64,000 nucleotides of DNA. It comes from Lactonifactor sp. BIOML-A5. GTDB taxonomy: Bacteria; Bacillota; Clostridia; Lachnospirales; Lachnospiraceae. Where the stretch lies: NCBI RefSeq assembly GCF_009677585.1, contig NZ_WKYV01000014.1, positions 38,869 through 102,868 on the forward strand. The letters are read 5' to 3'. The notes below the pieces were generated by a model. The model saw nothing but the letters and a program-made list of their open reading frames with translations. It ran no database searches and was not told where the DNA came from. Position numbers and translations under genes: made by a program. Below, in pieces: positions 52,898 through 61,569 of this stretch (its first letter is position 1; the number at the start of each line of letters is the position of its first letter).

Positions 52898-53699
52898 CCG
52901 CCAACACCTCCTTTGAAAACTCCGCGTAAGCCTGGGCCACCTTGCTCCCCTTGTCGTAGGTGTAAATGCTCTTGCCTGCGGCGCTGATCTCTGCGGCTTT
53001 GATGGCTACGGGAATCTCGGAACGATAAATTTTCAACACGCTCCCGTAACTCTGCCGCAGTGTATCCGCTGTCTGTCTGGCAAGGTTTGTGCGCCCATCC
53101 ACCAGAGTGAGCAGCACCCCGTCCACCTTCAGAGCCGGGTTGATCTGCCGCTTCACTTTATTGATGGTTTTCATAAGCTGGGTCATGCCCTTGGCGGGGA
53201 GATAGTGGGCCTGCACCGGGATAATCACGCTGTCCGCCGCAGCCAGGGCGTTAATCGTAATCATGCCCAGGGAAGGCATACAGTCAATGAGAACCACGTC
53301 ATAGTGCTTCTTGGCTTCATTGACATAGGTCCGCAGAGTAAATTCCCGGCTCATGGCGTTGACCAGGCTCATTTCCAGTGCGGACAGCTCAATGTTGGCG
53401 GGCATAAGGTCTACGCCCTCGCTGTGGTGCAAAATGCCCTCATCCGTGGTGAATGGCTCATCCCGGATCACCTTTTCCATGACGGTGGCCAGGGTGGTGG
53501 GCAGGCTGTCTTGGTATTGCCAGCCCAGGCAGGTGGTGAGGTCGCCCTGGGGGTCTGCGTCAATGAGCAGCACCTTTTTCCCCAGACGGGCTAAACCAAT
53601 GCCCAGGTTCACCGTCGTGGTGGTTTTGCCTGTGCCGCCTTTCTGGTTGGCCAGCGCGATCACGCGGCCATCCCTGGGGCGGCTTCTCTGTTCCGGCAT
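52851..53699 (-). CDS. parA: ParA-family partition ATPase
   Basis: A 282-aa ATPase with the deviant Walker A KGGTGKTT (near 17-24), LLIDADPQGDLT and VVLIDCMPSLGM. GGAGGA 7 nt upstream supports the ATG at 53699. Earlier in-frame starts fall inside the leader hairpin. ParA moves or positions the element, or keeps a circular ICE stable. It is the first gene of the parAB unit and stands behind the duplicated leader motif. Confidence 0.92.
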   Translation of the reverse strand: MPEQRSRPRDGRVIALANQKGGTGKTTTTVNLGIGLARLGKKVLLIDADPQGDLTTCLGWQYQDSLPTTLATVMEKVIRDEPFTTDEGILHHSEGVDLMPANIELSALEMSLVNAMSREFTLRTYVNEAKKHYDVVLIDCMPSLGMITINALAAADSVIIPVQAHYLPAKGMTQLMKTINKVKRQINPALKVDGVLLTLVDGRTNLARQTADTLRQSYGSVLKIYRSEIPVAIKAAEISAAGKSIYTYDKGSKVAQAYAEFSKEVLADGEKQRAKLQSSLSR

Positions 53700-53713
53700 T
53701 TTCATGTCCTCCT

Positions 53714-53757
53714 TCTTCATAGATTTAGCCGCCCGTTGGCAAGACGGACGGCTATGT
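53714..53757 (-). promoter_or_regulatory. Leader hairpin before parA, second copy of the toprim leader motif
   Basis: Plus strand CATAGATTTAGCCGCCC pairs, with mismatches, to GGACGGCTATGTA. In the RNA the stem TAGCCG.CCGT/ACGG.CGGCTA ends just before the ribosome binding site of parA. The copy at 33178-33217 has the same outer CATAG/CTATG and the shared TTAGCCGCCC block. Confidence 0.6.
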
Positions 53758-53784
53758 ATGGGGGAACTCCGAAAGATGGGCATG

Positions 53785-53823
53785 AAAAAAGCCGCTTACT
53801 CTTGCTGAAAAGAATAAGCGGCT
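53785..53823 (-). terminator. Intrinsic terminator of the gene at 53846
   Basis: AGCCGCTTA (53790-53798) pairs with TAAGCGGCT (53815-53823), followed by six T in the minus-strand RNA. parA starts 85 bp further on. Confidence 0.82.
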
Positions 53824-53845
53824 CATTAAGCTGCGATATGTAATT

Positions 53846-54010
53846 TCACATCTTCTTCACCGGGGCGCACATGGCTTTGAGCAGAAGTTCATCCAGGCAG
53901 CCGGTGTCCCGATTTTCACGGAGCATAGTATTGCGCAGGTGATTAAGGCTCTGAATCACAATACTGTTCTCGGCGGGGGTGAGGTATATCTTGAATTTCC
54001 GTTTTTTCAT
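53846..54010 (-). CDS. Small ICE protein (54 aa), short paralogue of the one at 26251
   Basis: KRKFKIYLTPAENSIVIQSL, then MLRENRDTGCLDELLLKAMC. About half of the residues match the first 50 of the product at 26251. GGAGGA stands 7 nt before the ATG at 54010. A 24-residue longer form lacks a site. It is the first gene at the right end of the ICE with its own TCGCACA promoter and terminator. The length fits a small helical regulator. Function unknown. Confidence 0.72.
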   Translation of the reverse strand: MKKRKFKIYLTPAENSIVIQSLNHLRNTMLRENRDTGCLDELLLKAMCAPVKKM

Positions 54011-54034
54011 AGGGCGTTCCTCCTTTACGCTTTC

Positions 54035-54072
54035 ATTATATGTAGAAAGAACGCTACACCGCAAATGTGCGA
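54035..54072 (-). promoter_or_regulatory. Promoter of the gene at 53846, with TCGCACATTTGC element
   Basis: TCGCACATTTGC (54072-54061) and TATAAT (54040-54035) are 30 bp apart by the same measure. TTGCGG would be the -35 box with an 18-bp spacer. Best example of the shared promoter pattern. Confidence 0.68.
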
Positions 54073-54134
54073 GTTCGTCCACTTGAAACGTAACAGCGGC
54101 AACTCAGAAGGACAAGATAAACTGGATTCGGTTT

Positions 54135-54359
54135 GGTCAAATCCTGACAAATCAGGACATCCCCTTCAAAAGAAAAACCGTTCACAAAGGCCGTCATGGA
54201 ATCGAAAAAATGAAGGGGAAAATGCCCTCTAAAACACCCCGATTTCGGCTCGCAGTTGCCCCATTTTTTAATCATAACGGGGTCAAAAAGGGCCTGTTGC
54301 CCCATTATTAATCAAGAAAAACCGGGTCAGGCGAGGTCAAATCCTGCCAAAATCGGACA
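54135..54359. repeat. Direct repeats at the right end of the ICE
   Basis: GGTCAAATCCTG occurs at 54135-54146 and 54335-54346, exactly 200 bp apart, within a 25-bp repeat with 4 mismatches. A second pair starts with GTTGCCCCATT at 54255 and 54296 and both run on to GGGTCA. TCCTGA-CAAA-TCAGGA in the first copy is a dyad. They could be binding sites for integrase, ParB or a replication protein. The stretch 54073-54384 has no gene that I can support. Confidence 0.6.
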
Positions 54360-54384
54360 AAGACAGACAGACTTTTGGGAAAGG

Positions 54385-54420
54385 AAAAAGCCCGGAAAAC
54401 CGCATGGTTCCGGGCTTTTT
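54385..54420. terminator. Bidirectional intrinsic terminator between the ICE and maf
   Basis: AAAAAGCCCGGAA pairs with TTCCGGGCTTTTT, T runs on both strands. It lies 30 bp past the maf stop, so it is probably chromosomal, which puts the ICE end to its left. Confidence 0.85.
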
Positions 54421-54450
54421 GAGCATTTTTGAATTGGTTTGCCGGGCCTG

Positions 54451-55059
54451 TTATCTCTTGGAGAACTGAGGCGCGCGACGGGCGGCCTTGAGGCCGTACT
54501 TTTTCAATTCCTGATACAGGCGGCTGACCGGAAGCCCAACTACATTATTATAATCTCCCCGGATCTCCTTCACAAATACGGCAAACTTCCCCTGGATCCC
54601 ATAAGCGCCTGCCTTATCCATGGGTTCACCGCTCTCAGCGTATGCCCGAATCTCCTCTGAATTCATGGGATAAAGTGTCACTTCTGTTTTTTCTGAAAAT
54701 GTACGAACCTCACTGTGTTTCCCCTTCCGGACGATAAAAGTCACACCCGTATAGACCTCATGGGTTTTTCCCTGAAGACTCTCAAGCATTTCTTCCGCCT
54801 CCTGCTTTGTCGAAGGCTTTCCCAAAACCCTTCCCCGAAAAAATACGATGGTGTCAGCCCCCAGTATGACTCTGTCTCCCAGAACTTTTTCGGCAATGTC
54901 TCTGCACTTTAGAAAGGATAACTCCTCTACTATCTCACTGGGTTCTGTCTTTGTAATTATTTCCTCTGCATCACTCGGTCTTACCTCAAAGGAAATTCCT
55001 GCCTGCTGCAGGAGTTCCCTCCGTCTCGGCGATGCTGATGCCAGTATCACGGGTTCCAT
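54451..55059 (-). CDS. maf: Maf-family nucleotide pyrophosphatase
   Basis: A 202-aa enzyme. Family motifs are visible: ILASASPRRRELL near the start, ILGADTIVFF (catalytic Asp) and DKAGAYGIQGKFAVFV. It hydrolyses non-canonical nucleoside triphosphates or dTTP/UTP in the cytosol. The last residues (AARRAPQFSKR) go a little beyond the usual end and may vary between strains. First chromosomal gene next to the ICE. Confidence 0.92.
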   Translation of the reverse strand: MEPVILASASPRRRELLQQAGISFEVRPSDAEEIITKTEPSEIVEELSFLKCRDIAEKVLGDRVILGADTIVFFRGRVLGKPSTKQEAEEMLESLQGKTHEVYTGVTFIVRKGKHSEVRTFSEKTEVTLYPMNSEEIRAYAESGEPMDKAGAYGIQGKFAVFVKEIRGDYNNVVGLPVSRLYQELKKYGLKAARRAPQFSKR

Positions 55060-55182
55060 ATTAACATCTCCTTGTCTGCTCTATCACTCTTTATATTTTC
55101 TGCTCTCCTGAACTGTCAGTCAGAAACAGGACAACCTGCCATCCAACCATATTATATCCTACACGATGACAGCAGACAAGAA

Positions 55183-56379
55183 CTATGGCATATCCTGTCC
55201 GATTATCACCTGATTCTTTCCCTTTTGTTTGGCCTGATACAGCAAAACGTCTGCCTGGCGGATACAGTGCTCCAACCTCATAGTCTGATCCAATGTCTGT
55301 GTAACCATTCCTGCACTGATGGTTACATAGGGTAATGGAGCCTGCCGGTTCTCCAGCTTTCTCTGTTCCAGATCCAGCCGGGCTTTGTTGACTTTATCAG
55401 CGATCTCTTCCCCGCCCTTTCCTGCTATAATAGCAAGAAATTCTTCTCCCCCATAGCGAAGCAGATGACAGTCTGGCAGATTCAGATGGGACTTCAGCAG
55501 TCCTGCGATTAAGGCAATGCAGTCATCTCCGGCCTGGTGTCCATAAGTGTCATTATATATCTTAAAGTTATCAATATCCATCATTACAAAAGTAACCTGT
55601 CTGCTGTCTTCCTGATACTGCTTCCAGACCTGAGGCATCACTTCTTTCAGATAACGCCTGTTATAGAGTCTGGTCAGTTCATCTGTCAAAACCTGTATGT
55701 GCAGCTTGCGGTTCATTTCCTCAATTTTCTCCTTCTGACTTACAATAATTTTTCTGGAATGAAAGGTTTCCAGTCCATTATTGTATCTCATAGCCGCAAT
55801 CAGCACTGCCATGATAGTTGCACAGGCCGTATTGGTATAGTTCCCCATGTTGTTCGTAGGTACCGGCTGGAAGGTGGGAAACAGGAGCATCAGTATTATC
55901 TGGTTGATGCCAAGAACAATCACAGCCTCCCAGGGACGGTAGCTGACAAATATAGAAACGGAAAGTACAATGCACAGATATACACTTACATTCTCCGTCA
56001 CCCTCTGATCGTAAAGAGTCACAGCAGTACCCCACAGACAGAACAGGCCACTTTCCGCCACTGCCAGCTTTAAACTGAGTCCCGCAAATCTGTCCACATC
56101 CCTTTCAAATATCAGGCTGAGCACAAAGCCAGCCAAGCTGATGGTGAAAAGGAGGATGTACAGTACAAAATATACCCTGTGAGAGTGCACCGACAGCCCA
56201 CCGTCACGGACGCAGGCCATCATATACATATTGAACAGCTCAAACACCATTACCAACACTGACAAATACTTGCAGTTCCTAAGAGTATGGACTGCCCGTT
56301 CATTCTCAAATTCCTGGCGCATTTCTTCCGGGAGGGTCTTCGTAAACACTCTTATTAATTTGGCCGTCATAGCTTGCAT
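55183..56379 (-). CDS. Membrane-bound diguanylate cyclase (GGDEF)
   Basis: A 398-aa protein. Residues 30-200 contain about six spans with no known sensor domain. The GGDEF domain covers about 225-390, with active-site RYGGEEF and the preceding DIDNFKIYNDTYGHQAGDDC, which binds GTP and metal. It would make c-di-GMP at the membrane. No EAL domain and no clear RXXD inhibitory site beyond the usual spacing. The gene is single. Confidence 0.9.
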   Translation of the reverse strand: MQAMTAKLIRVFTKTLPEEMRQEFENERAVHTLRNCKYLSVLVMVFELFNMYMMACVRDGGLSVHSHRVYFVLYILLFTISLAGFVLSLIFERDVDRFAGLSLKLAVAESGLFCLWGTAVTLYDQRVTENVSVYLCIVLSVSIFVSYRPWEAVIVLGINQIILMLLFPTFQPVPTNNMGNYTNTACATIMAVLIAAMRYNNGLETFHSRKIIVSQKEKIEEMNRKLHIQVLTDELTRLYNRRYLKEVMPQVWKQYQEDSRQVTFVMMDIDNFKIYNDTYGHQAGDDCIALIAGLLKSHLNLPDCHLLRYGGEEFLAIIAGKGGEEIADKVNKARLDLEQRKLENRQAPLPYVTISAGMVTQTLDQTMRLEHCIRQADVLLYQAKQKGKNQVIIGQDMP

Positions 56380-56489
56380 TCTTATCCTATCCCCCCTATT
56401 TTATGAGCAGAATCCTTGTATCACATTTACAATACATGTGCTTTTAGCAAAAGTCAATACTTCACTGGCTTTTCTACAGCCAGCCTCCT

Positions 56490-57470
56490 CTAAGCCTCAA
56501 AAGGGAAGCGCATTCCCCAGGATTCCCTGATCTCATCCATTACTTTCATAATCCTGATGGTTTCCCTGTGAGGCATCTCCGGACACTCGATTCTTCCCTC
56601 TTCAATGGCTCTGATTGCCGACAGCACTTCATATTCATAGCCGGTAATCTGTTCCGGCACCTGGTAGACAGCAACTTCCTTCCATTCCAGGGAGAATACA
56701 CTTACCTTCTGCGGATTGTTGATATTATCAACCACCAGATATCCTTTTTCCCCGTATACAATTCCCCTGCGGTCGGTCTGTGCCAGCATGGTTGCCGCCA
56801 GCACTGCCATCTTTCCTTCCCTAAAGCACAGGGTAATACTGTCCATGGCATCCACTCCGGTATCTGTCATCACTGCAGAAGAACTGATATTCGTTATATT
56901 TTCCCCGAAAATCATAGACGCAAAATTAATCGGATAGACAGAAAGATCAAGCAGTGCTCCACCTGCCAGCTCCGGACGTATCATACGCTCATTCTGTGAC
57001 ACAAGATATCCCAGATTCGCCGTTAAAAGGGTGGGTGTTCCAATGACTCCGCTGTCCAGCACTTCCTGGATCATGGATACCGACGGCATATATCTGGTCC
57101 AGATTGCCTCTGTGAGCAGCAGCTTTTTTTCTTCCGCAAAGGCAATCATTTCCTCTGCCTGAGCGGCATTGGCAGTAAATGCCTTCTCACACAGTACGTG
57201 TTTGCCGTGCTGAAGGCACATCATACCGTGAGCAAAATGATGAGAATGCGGGGTGGCTATGTATACAAGCTCCACCTGCGGATCCTTCAGCATATCCTCA
57301 TACGAGCCGTAGGCACAGGTAAATCCCCATGTTTTCGCAAAGTCTTCCGCCCTTTTTATATCTCTGGCTGCAACGGCATATGCTTCAGCCTGTGGCATCT
57401 CCGTAATTGTTTTTGCCATCAGGGCTGCAATCCCCCCCGCTCCCAGAATTCCTATCTTTGTTGTCTTCAT
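56490..57470 (-). CDS. Gfo/Idh/MocA-family oxidoreductase (first)
   Basis: A 326-aa NAD(P)-dependent sugar oxidoreductase. The Rossmann start IGILGAGGIAALMAKTI, then VYIATPHSHHFAHGMMCLQH and CEKAFTANAAQAEEM (with the conserved EK pair) are typical, as in trans-1,2-dihydrobenzene-1,2-diol dehydrogenase-like members. It is at the end of the amino-sugar cluster and may be the last step or an independent gene. Substrate unknown. Confidence 0.85.
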   Translation of the reverse strand: MKTTKIGILGAGGIAALMAKTITEMPQAEAYAVAARDIKRAEDFAKTWGFTCAYGSYEDMLKDPQVELVYIATPHSHHFAHGMMCLQHGKHVLCEKAFTANAAQAEEMIAFAEEKKLLLTEAIWTRYMPSVSMIQEVLDSGVIGTPTLLTANLGYLVSQNERMIRPELAGGALLDLSVYPINFASMIFGENITNISSSAVMTDTGVDAMDSITLCFREGKMAVLAATMLAQTDRRGIVYGEKGYLVVDNINNPQKVSVFSLEWKEVAVYQVPEQITGYEYEVLSAIRAIEEGRIECPEMPHRETIRIMKVMDEIRESWGMRFPFEA

Positions 57471-57594
57471 GCTCGTATACCTCGCTTTCTTTATTTCCTT
57501 CTATTCTACACAAACCAGCGATATTGTACAACCCTTCTGCGCAGCAAAAGGGCATAGCCGAAATGACTATGCCGTTCTGCTGTATCATCCTTCT

Positions 57595-58665
57595 TTATTG
57601 GAGCGTATCTTTGTTCCTTCCAGTTTTTATGTCTGTACAACTGATTCCTATCCCATCCAGAATACCCGGTTCTGTTTCCCAGGCAATGCTGTCTTCACAC
57701 TGTACTGCCAGTCCTGCACAGAGAGTTCCCAATTCTGCCGCACTTAAAAGCTCTGTCTCCTCCAAGGCAGACTCTCTGCTGCTTTTTTGAAGAGGCAGCC
57801 CCAGACAAAGCCCTGTAATCGTTCCCCCCAGAAAAGCATCTCCTGCGCCTGTGGTGTTTTTAACGGAAACCTGAGCAGCCGGCAGATATTCCAGGCGGCG
57901 ACCTGCCATGGTATACGCGCCATGTTTTCCAAAGGTAACCAGAAGCTGTATCTCAGGATTTAATCTCTCCACCTGCTCATACAATCGCAGAACCAGCTCA
58001 TCCCCGAAACTCTCCTGTGTGTCTCCTTCCCTCTCTTTGTCCATAGCACTGAGCACTGCCCTGGCCTCCTCCTCATTCACTGCCAGGAGATCGCAGAGGG
58101 TAAATGCATCTGCCTCCAGAAATGTTTCCGCCTCTGCCGCAGGAACTGAAAGTACGCAGAATGCCCCTCTTTCCTTTCCCTCCCGCAGCAGAGCAATCCT
58201 GCTCTCCGCAGAGACCTCCGGAATAGCCGCTACAAGAGTGTTGGCGTCCACGGACAGTGCTTCCATACTGGACCTGATATACTCTGGGGTTACCCTGGAA
58301 GCAGCACTGTTGATGACTGTCATATTGCAGCCTTCTTTGTCCGGGTACTGCAGGCATACACTGAGCATGGTCCTGAGTTCCTCCGACCTGCCCATATATT
58401 CTGTGTGCATTCCGGCAAGCCTCATTTCCCCCAGCAGTTCCTCGCCCATGGTATCCTGTCCCACATAACTGAGGGGATAGACCTCCGTCTGCTTTCCTAT
58501 CAGGGCTGCTATATAATGAAACACAATATGCAGCTTACAGTAGTCTCTGGCAGGACTCATATGTACCAGGCGGGACTCACTGCGTCCCAGGGTATCCTGT
58601 ATGGGACTCAGAAGCAGCATTCCGGTCCCCACACCGCCGGTTCCCACTACCTTGTCGAATTTCAT
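57595..58665 (-). CDS. PfkB-family carbohydrate kinase
   Basis: A 356-aa kinase. The PfkB end motif NTTGAGDAFLGGTITGLCLG holds the catalytic Asp. The N-terminal glycine pair (VVGTGGVGTGMLLLS) is also seen. Its ATG overlaps the NagB-like stop by 4 bp, so the two are coupled. It would phosphorylate a sugar or amino sugar before the isomerase step. Substrate not known. Confidence 0.86.
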   Translation of the reverse strand: MKFDKVVGTGGVGTGMLLLSPIQDTLGRSESRLVHMSPARDYCKLHIVFHYIAALIGKQTEVYPLSYVGQDTMGEELLGEMRLAGMHTEYMGRSEELRTMLSVCLQYPDKEGCNMTVINSAASRVTPEYIRSSMEALSVDANTLVAAIPEVSAESRIALLREGKERGAFCVLSVPAAEAETFLEADAFTLCDLLAVNEEEARAVLSAMDKEREGDTQESFGDELVLRLYEQVERLNPEIQLLVTFGKHGAYTMAGRRLEYLPAAQVSVKNTTGAGDAFLGGTITGLCLGLPLQKSSRESALEETELLSAAELGTLCAGLAVQCEDSIAWETEPGILDGIGISCTDIKTGRNKDTLQ

Positions 58666-59576
58666 CCCTTACCGTCCTTTCTGCTGGCGGCAATCCCCCG
58701 GAATTCCCACTCCGGATGCTCGCTGATAGGATGGCAGGCCGTCTCTCTTGTAGCAGTGATCAGGGCATCCGGATGTTCCTGCAGGAGAGTCATAGGGTAT
58801 TCTTCTGTAAGAGGCGAAAAAAGTGCTACCCGCAAAGCGGTCTGCTTCCATGAGCCTGTTGCTGAATATACTCTGATTTTTTTTGCTTTCAGACATTCCT
58901 TTGCACCCAGGGTCACAGACATAGGAGGCATAAACTGCCAGCCAGCCCCAAAGCTCCTCTGGGCCAGGGCGATCATAGTATCAAGATTATTTTCCTGAAC
59001 TCTGGCCGTGGAATTGCGGATATCGTCGATAGTAACCACAGAATACGGACTTCTCTTCGCCTGATTAAAGGCAATATGGCCGTCCTGTCCCCAGCCTCCC
59101 ATAGTATAATCGATCTCCGTGTTCTCTATCTGTTCCGACATTTCCTTCACATTGTCCGGCGTCAGATAGTGCCGGTTTTCTTCCTTAACCCTGAGTTCAG
59201 GGTCAACCGCCTCATAAAAATAGGTATGCATAAATGTCCTGAAATTGCTGGGATCCTTTTTGGGAAGCAGTTTTCCCTCCCAATCCAGATTCTCATCCAT
59301 ATGAAAACAGATCATATTTTTCAAAGAAATCCTCTCTTCATTTACCATTCTTGCAAATGGTGCGTACCACTCTTTTGGTCCGCAGGGAACAATTAAACGA
59401 AAGGGTCTCTGCTCCAGATTGGCTGCTTTTATCTCCTCCGCCAGGTCACGCGCCATCACCTCCCCAAGCTGAGCCGCATCCTCTACAATGCGCAGAGGAA
59501 CCTTACGGTCCTTATGGTCCAGAAGCTCTTCCATAGGAATGCTGCACCATTCATATAACTTATTCAAATCCATCAT
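58662..59576 (-). CDS. Glucosamine-6-phosphate deaminase/isomerase-like protein (NagB family)
   Basis: A 304-aa protein of NagB fold. GGWGQDGHIAFNQ matches the active-site region of NagB (GGIGxDGHIAFNE), with the usual Glu replaced by Gln. FHMDENL is also present. So the protein may act on a different sugar phosphate or by a changed mechanism. AAGGAG precedes the ATG. Coupled with the kinase after it. Confidence 0.84.
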   Translation of the reverse strand: MMDLNKLYEWCSIPMEELLDHKDRKVPLRIVEDAAQLGEVMARDLAEEIKAANLEQRPFRLIVPCGPKEWYAPFARMVNEERISLKNMICFHMDENLDWEGKLLPKKDPSNFRTFMHTYFYEAVDPELRVKEENRHYLTPDNVKEMSEQIENTEIDYTMGGWGQDGHIAFNQAKRSPYSVVTIDDIRNSTARVQENNLDTMIALAQRSFGAGWQFMPPMSVTLGAKECLKAKKIRVYSATGSWKQTALRVALFSPLTEEYPMTLLQEHPDALITATRETACHPISEHPEWEFRGIAASRKDGKG

Positions 59577-59621
59577 AATTTTTCTCCTTAACCAGGCTGC
59601 CTGTGTTTCTCTTTTCTCTTC

Positions 59622-60326
59622 CTACGGCAGATATCTTTCTGCTTTTACTTTTGGCCAGGCATAGCAGGGGGTAAAAGCCTCCGCATAGCCGGCTCCGCAC
59701 TGAAGCCCCCGGTAACGGGCACAGGTACTGACAAACTCCGCAAAATCAATGCCGTCATGGTCTTTCATCCACGTCAGCTGACTTTCATGCTGCTTCAGCA
59801 TTTCCATCTTCTGCTCATACGTATCAGTAATGTCCACATATTCCGTTGGAACAAAATTAAGCCCTGCCAGGGTATCCATATAGTAAATAGGAGTCAGCGT
59901 CTCATAATAAGCTTCCCTGGTGGTGTAGTGAGGCAGCGTAGAGACAAATGAAGCGTCAAATACCAGTTTGCTCACCGCCACGTGGTCCGGCATATAGTCA
60001 TTAGGGCTGTGGGTGATAATCACATCCGGTCTTGCATACCGGATAATGTCCATCACTTTTTCCCTGTGTTCCCGCATATCTCCGTAGATACAGAGGTCAT
60101 CAATATCACAGGTAAGTCCCTCGGCCCCAAGAAGAGCAGCGGAATTTAAAAATTCCTTCCTACGTATGGCTCGCAGCTCGTCAGGCATAATCACCGCATG
60201 CCCCTGGTTTCCGTTAGACACATGGCACATAAATACATCCCAGCCCATCTTCTTATATCTCGCCAGAGTCCCGGCACAGGATATTTCTATATCGTCCGGG
60301 TGGGCAGCTATTGCTAAAACCCGCAT
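59622..60326 (-). CDS. PIG-L/LmbE-family deacetylase
   Basis: A 234-aa zinc-dependent N-deacetylase. AHPDDIEISCAGTLARY holds the AHPDD zinc motif, and ITHSPNDYMPDH the second part. It would remove an acyl group from an amino sugar such as GlcNAc. The start at 60326 has GGAGG 7 nt upstream. An earlier start 54 bp away overlaps the epimerase gene. The place between epimerase and isomerase genes fits a catabolic sequence. Confidence 0.88.
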   Translation of the reverse strand: MRVLAIAAHPDDIEISCAGTLARYKKMGWDVFMCHVSNGNQGHAVIMPDELRAIRRKEFLNSAALLGAEGLTCDIDDLCIYGDMREHREKVMDIIRYARPDVIITHSPNDYMPDHVAVSKLVFDASFVSTLPHYTTREAYYETLTPIYYMDTLAGLNFVPTEYVDITDTYEQKMEMLKQHESQLTWMKDHDGIDFAEFVSTCARYRGLQCGAGYAEAFTPCYAWPKVKAERYLP

Positions 60327-60330
60327 ATCT

Positions 60331-61545
60331 TTATTCCTCCTCTTCCTGCTCTGCTTCCAGATCTGCAAGCATGTGGTCACACATTACCAGCATCCTTGTC
60401 ACATGGAACAGCCCCTTGTATAGATTGCTCTTTATTACTGGCTCCTGCCACTTTCCTTCCCTGGTGAGATATCCCACCCACTCTCCATATTCCGGGTCTG
60501 AAAAATGATCAAAGGAATACTCTGCAAGGGTGTGGAACCATGTCTCATATTTATCTTCCTTCGTCAGGGTATATGCTTTCAGAGAAGCAATCAATGCCTC
60601 ACTCACCGGCCACCAGAGCTTCAGTTCATGCTCATACTGTTCTACGGGCCTTCCCTCTATGTCTACAAAGTACATAATTCCGCCGTACTCTTTATCCCAG
60701 CCATGCATCATAGACCAATCAAATATATTCAGACATTTCTCAATGACATCATCTCCCAGTCCCATAGCTTCCGCCTCCTGGATCAAAAACCAGCAGGCTT
60801 CAATACTGTGTCCGGGATTAATGGTTCTGCCCGCAGGCTCATCAATGAATTCGCCATTTGGACCTACATTCTCAAACAGAGCCTGGTACTCCTCGTTATA
60901 ATGGTACTGTAACAAATCAGATATGTATTTTTTGCTCCGGGCATCGTACTTCTCCCTGTTTTCGGGATCGCACTTGCGCATAATAGAGGTCACATTCAGC
61001 AGGATCATCACATTGGCCAGGCCCCGCATAGGGCGTACCTCCGGGTTATACTTGGGCGGCATTTTGAAGGGATCGCTGTCTGGATTCTCATAAAGCTCCA
61101 CTACCTTGTCGTAGACACGCCTGGCATCCTGCAGCGCTTCTTTGTCACCGGTGGCCACTGAATATTCTGCATTTCCCAGTATATAGAAGGTCTCGCTGAA
61201 AAAGTACCGTCTCTTGCGTACCGGTCTGCCGTCTCTTGTCACCAAAAAATACATTCTTCCGTCTGTGTCAAAGCAGTGCTGGTTCATAAAGTCCTTGCAG
61301 CTTTTTGCAATCTCCAGCCATTCCGGGCGCGCTCCATACACATTACACAGATAGGAATATGTCCACAGGACTCTTCCCTGAAACCATACCCCTTTGTCAC
61401 TGGAAAACGGTTTTCCTTCCCGATCCAGGAATGTGGGCATGCCCCCGTACTCCCGATCCAGCTTGTTCCCCCAGAAGGGCAGCATACGGTCAAACAATTC
61501 CCTCTGCATCATTTTCCGGTATTCTCTTATCTTCGTTAATTCCAT
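60331..61545 (-). CDS. N-acylglucosamine 2-epimerase (AGE) family protein
   Basis: A 404-aa alpha-barrel enzyme of the AGE/cellobiose epimerase family: FWGNKLDREYGGMPTFLDRE, then GRVLWTYSYLCNVYG, NPGHSIEACWFLIQEAEAMG (with the catalytic-type His) and WDKEYGGIMYFVDIEG. It interconverts C2 epimers of N-acyl hexosamines or related sugars. It starts 25 bp after the second oxidoreductase gene. Confidence 0.9.
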   Translation of the reverse strand: MELTKIREYRKMMQRELFDRMLPFWGNKLDREYGGMPTFLDREGKPFSSDKGVWFQGRVLWTYSYLCNVYGARPEWLEIAKSCKDFMNQHCFDTDGRMYFLVTRDGRPVRKRRYFFSETFYILGNAEYSVATGDKEALQDARRVYDKVVELYENPDSDPFKMPPKYNPEVRPMRGLANVMILLNVTSIMRKCDPENREKYDARSKKYISDLLQYHYNEEYQALFENVGPNGEFIDEPAGRTINPGHSIEACWFLIQEAEAMGLGDDVIEKCLNIFDWSMMHGWDKEYGGIMYFVDIEGRPVEQYEHELKLWWPVSEALIASLKAYTLTKEDKYETWFHTLAEYSFDHFSDPEYGEWVGYLTREGKWQEPVIKSNLYKGLFHVTRMLVMCDHMLADLEAEQEEEE

Positions 61546-61569
61546 AGTCTATAGCCCTCTCTTTTTATA

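Noticed and set aside
1..54384. Insertion sequence or transposase inside the ICE
   Set aside because: No DDE or serine recombinase motif was found. TnpV is not a transposase. The integrase must lie left of the window.
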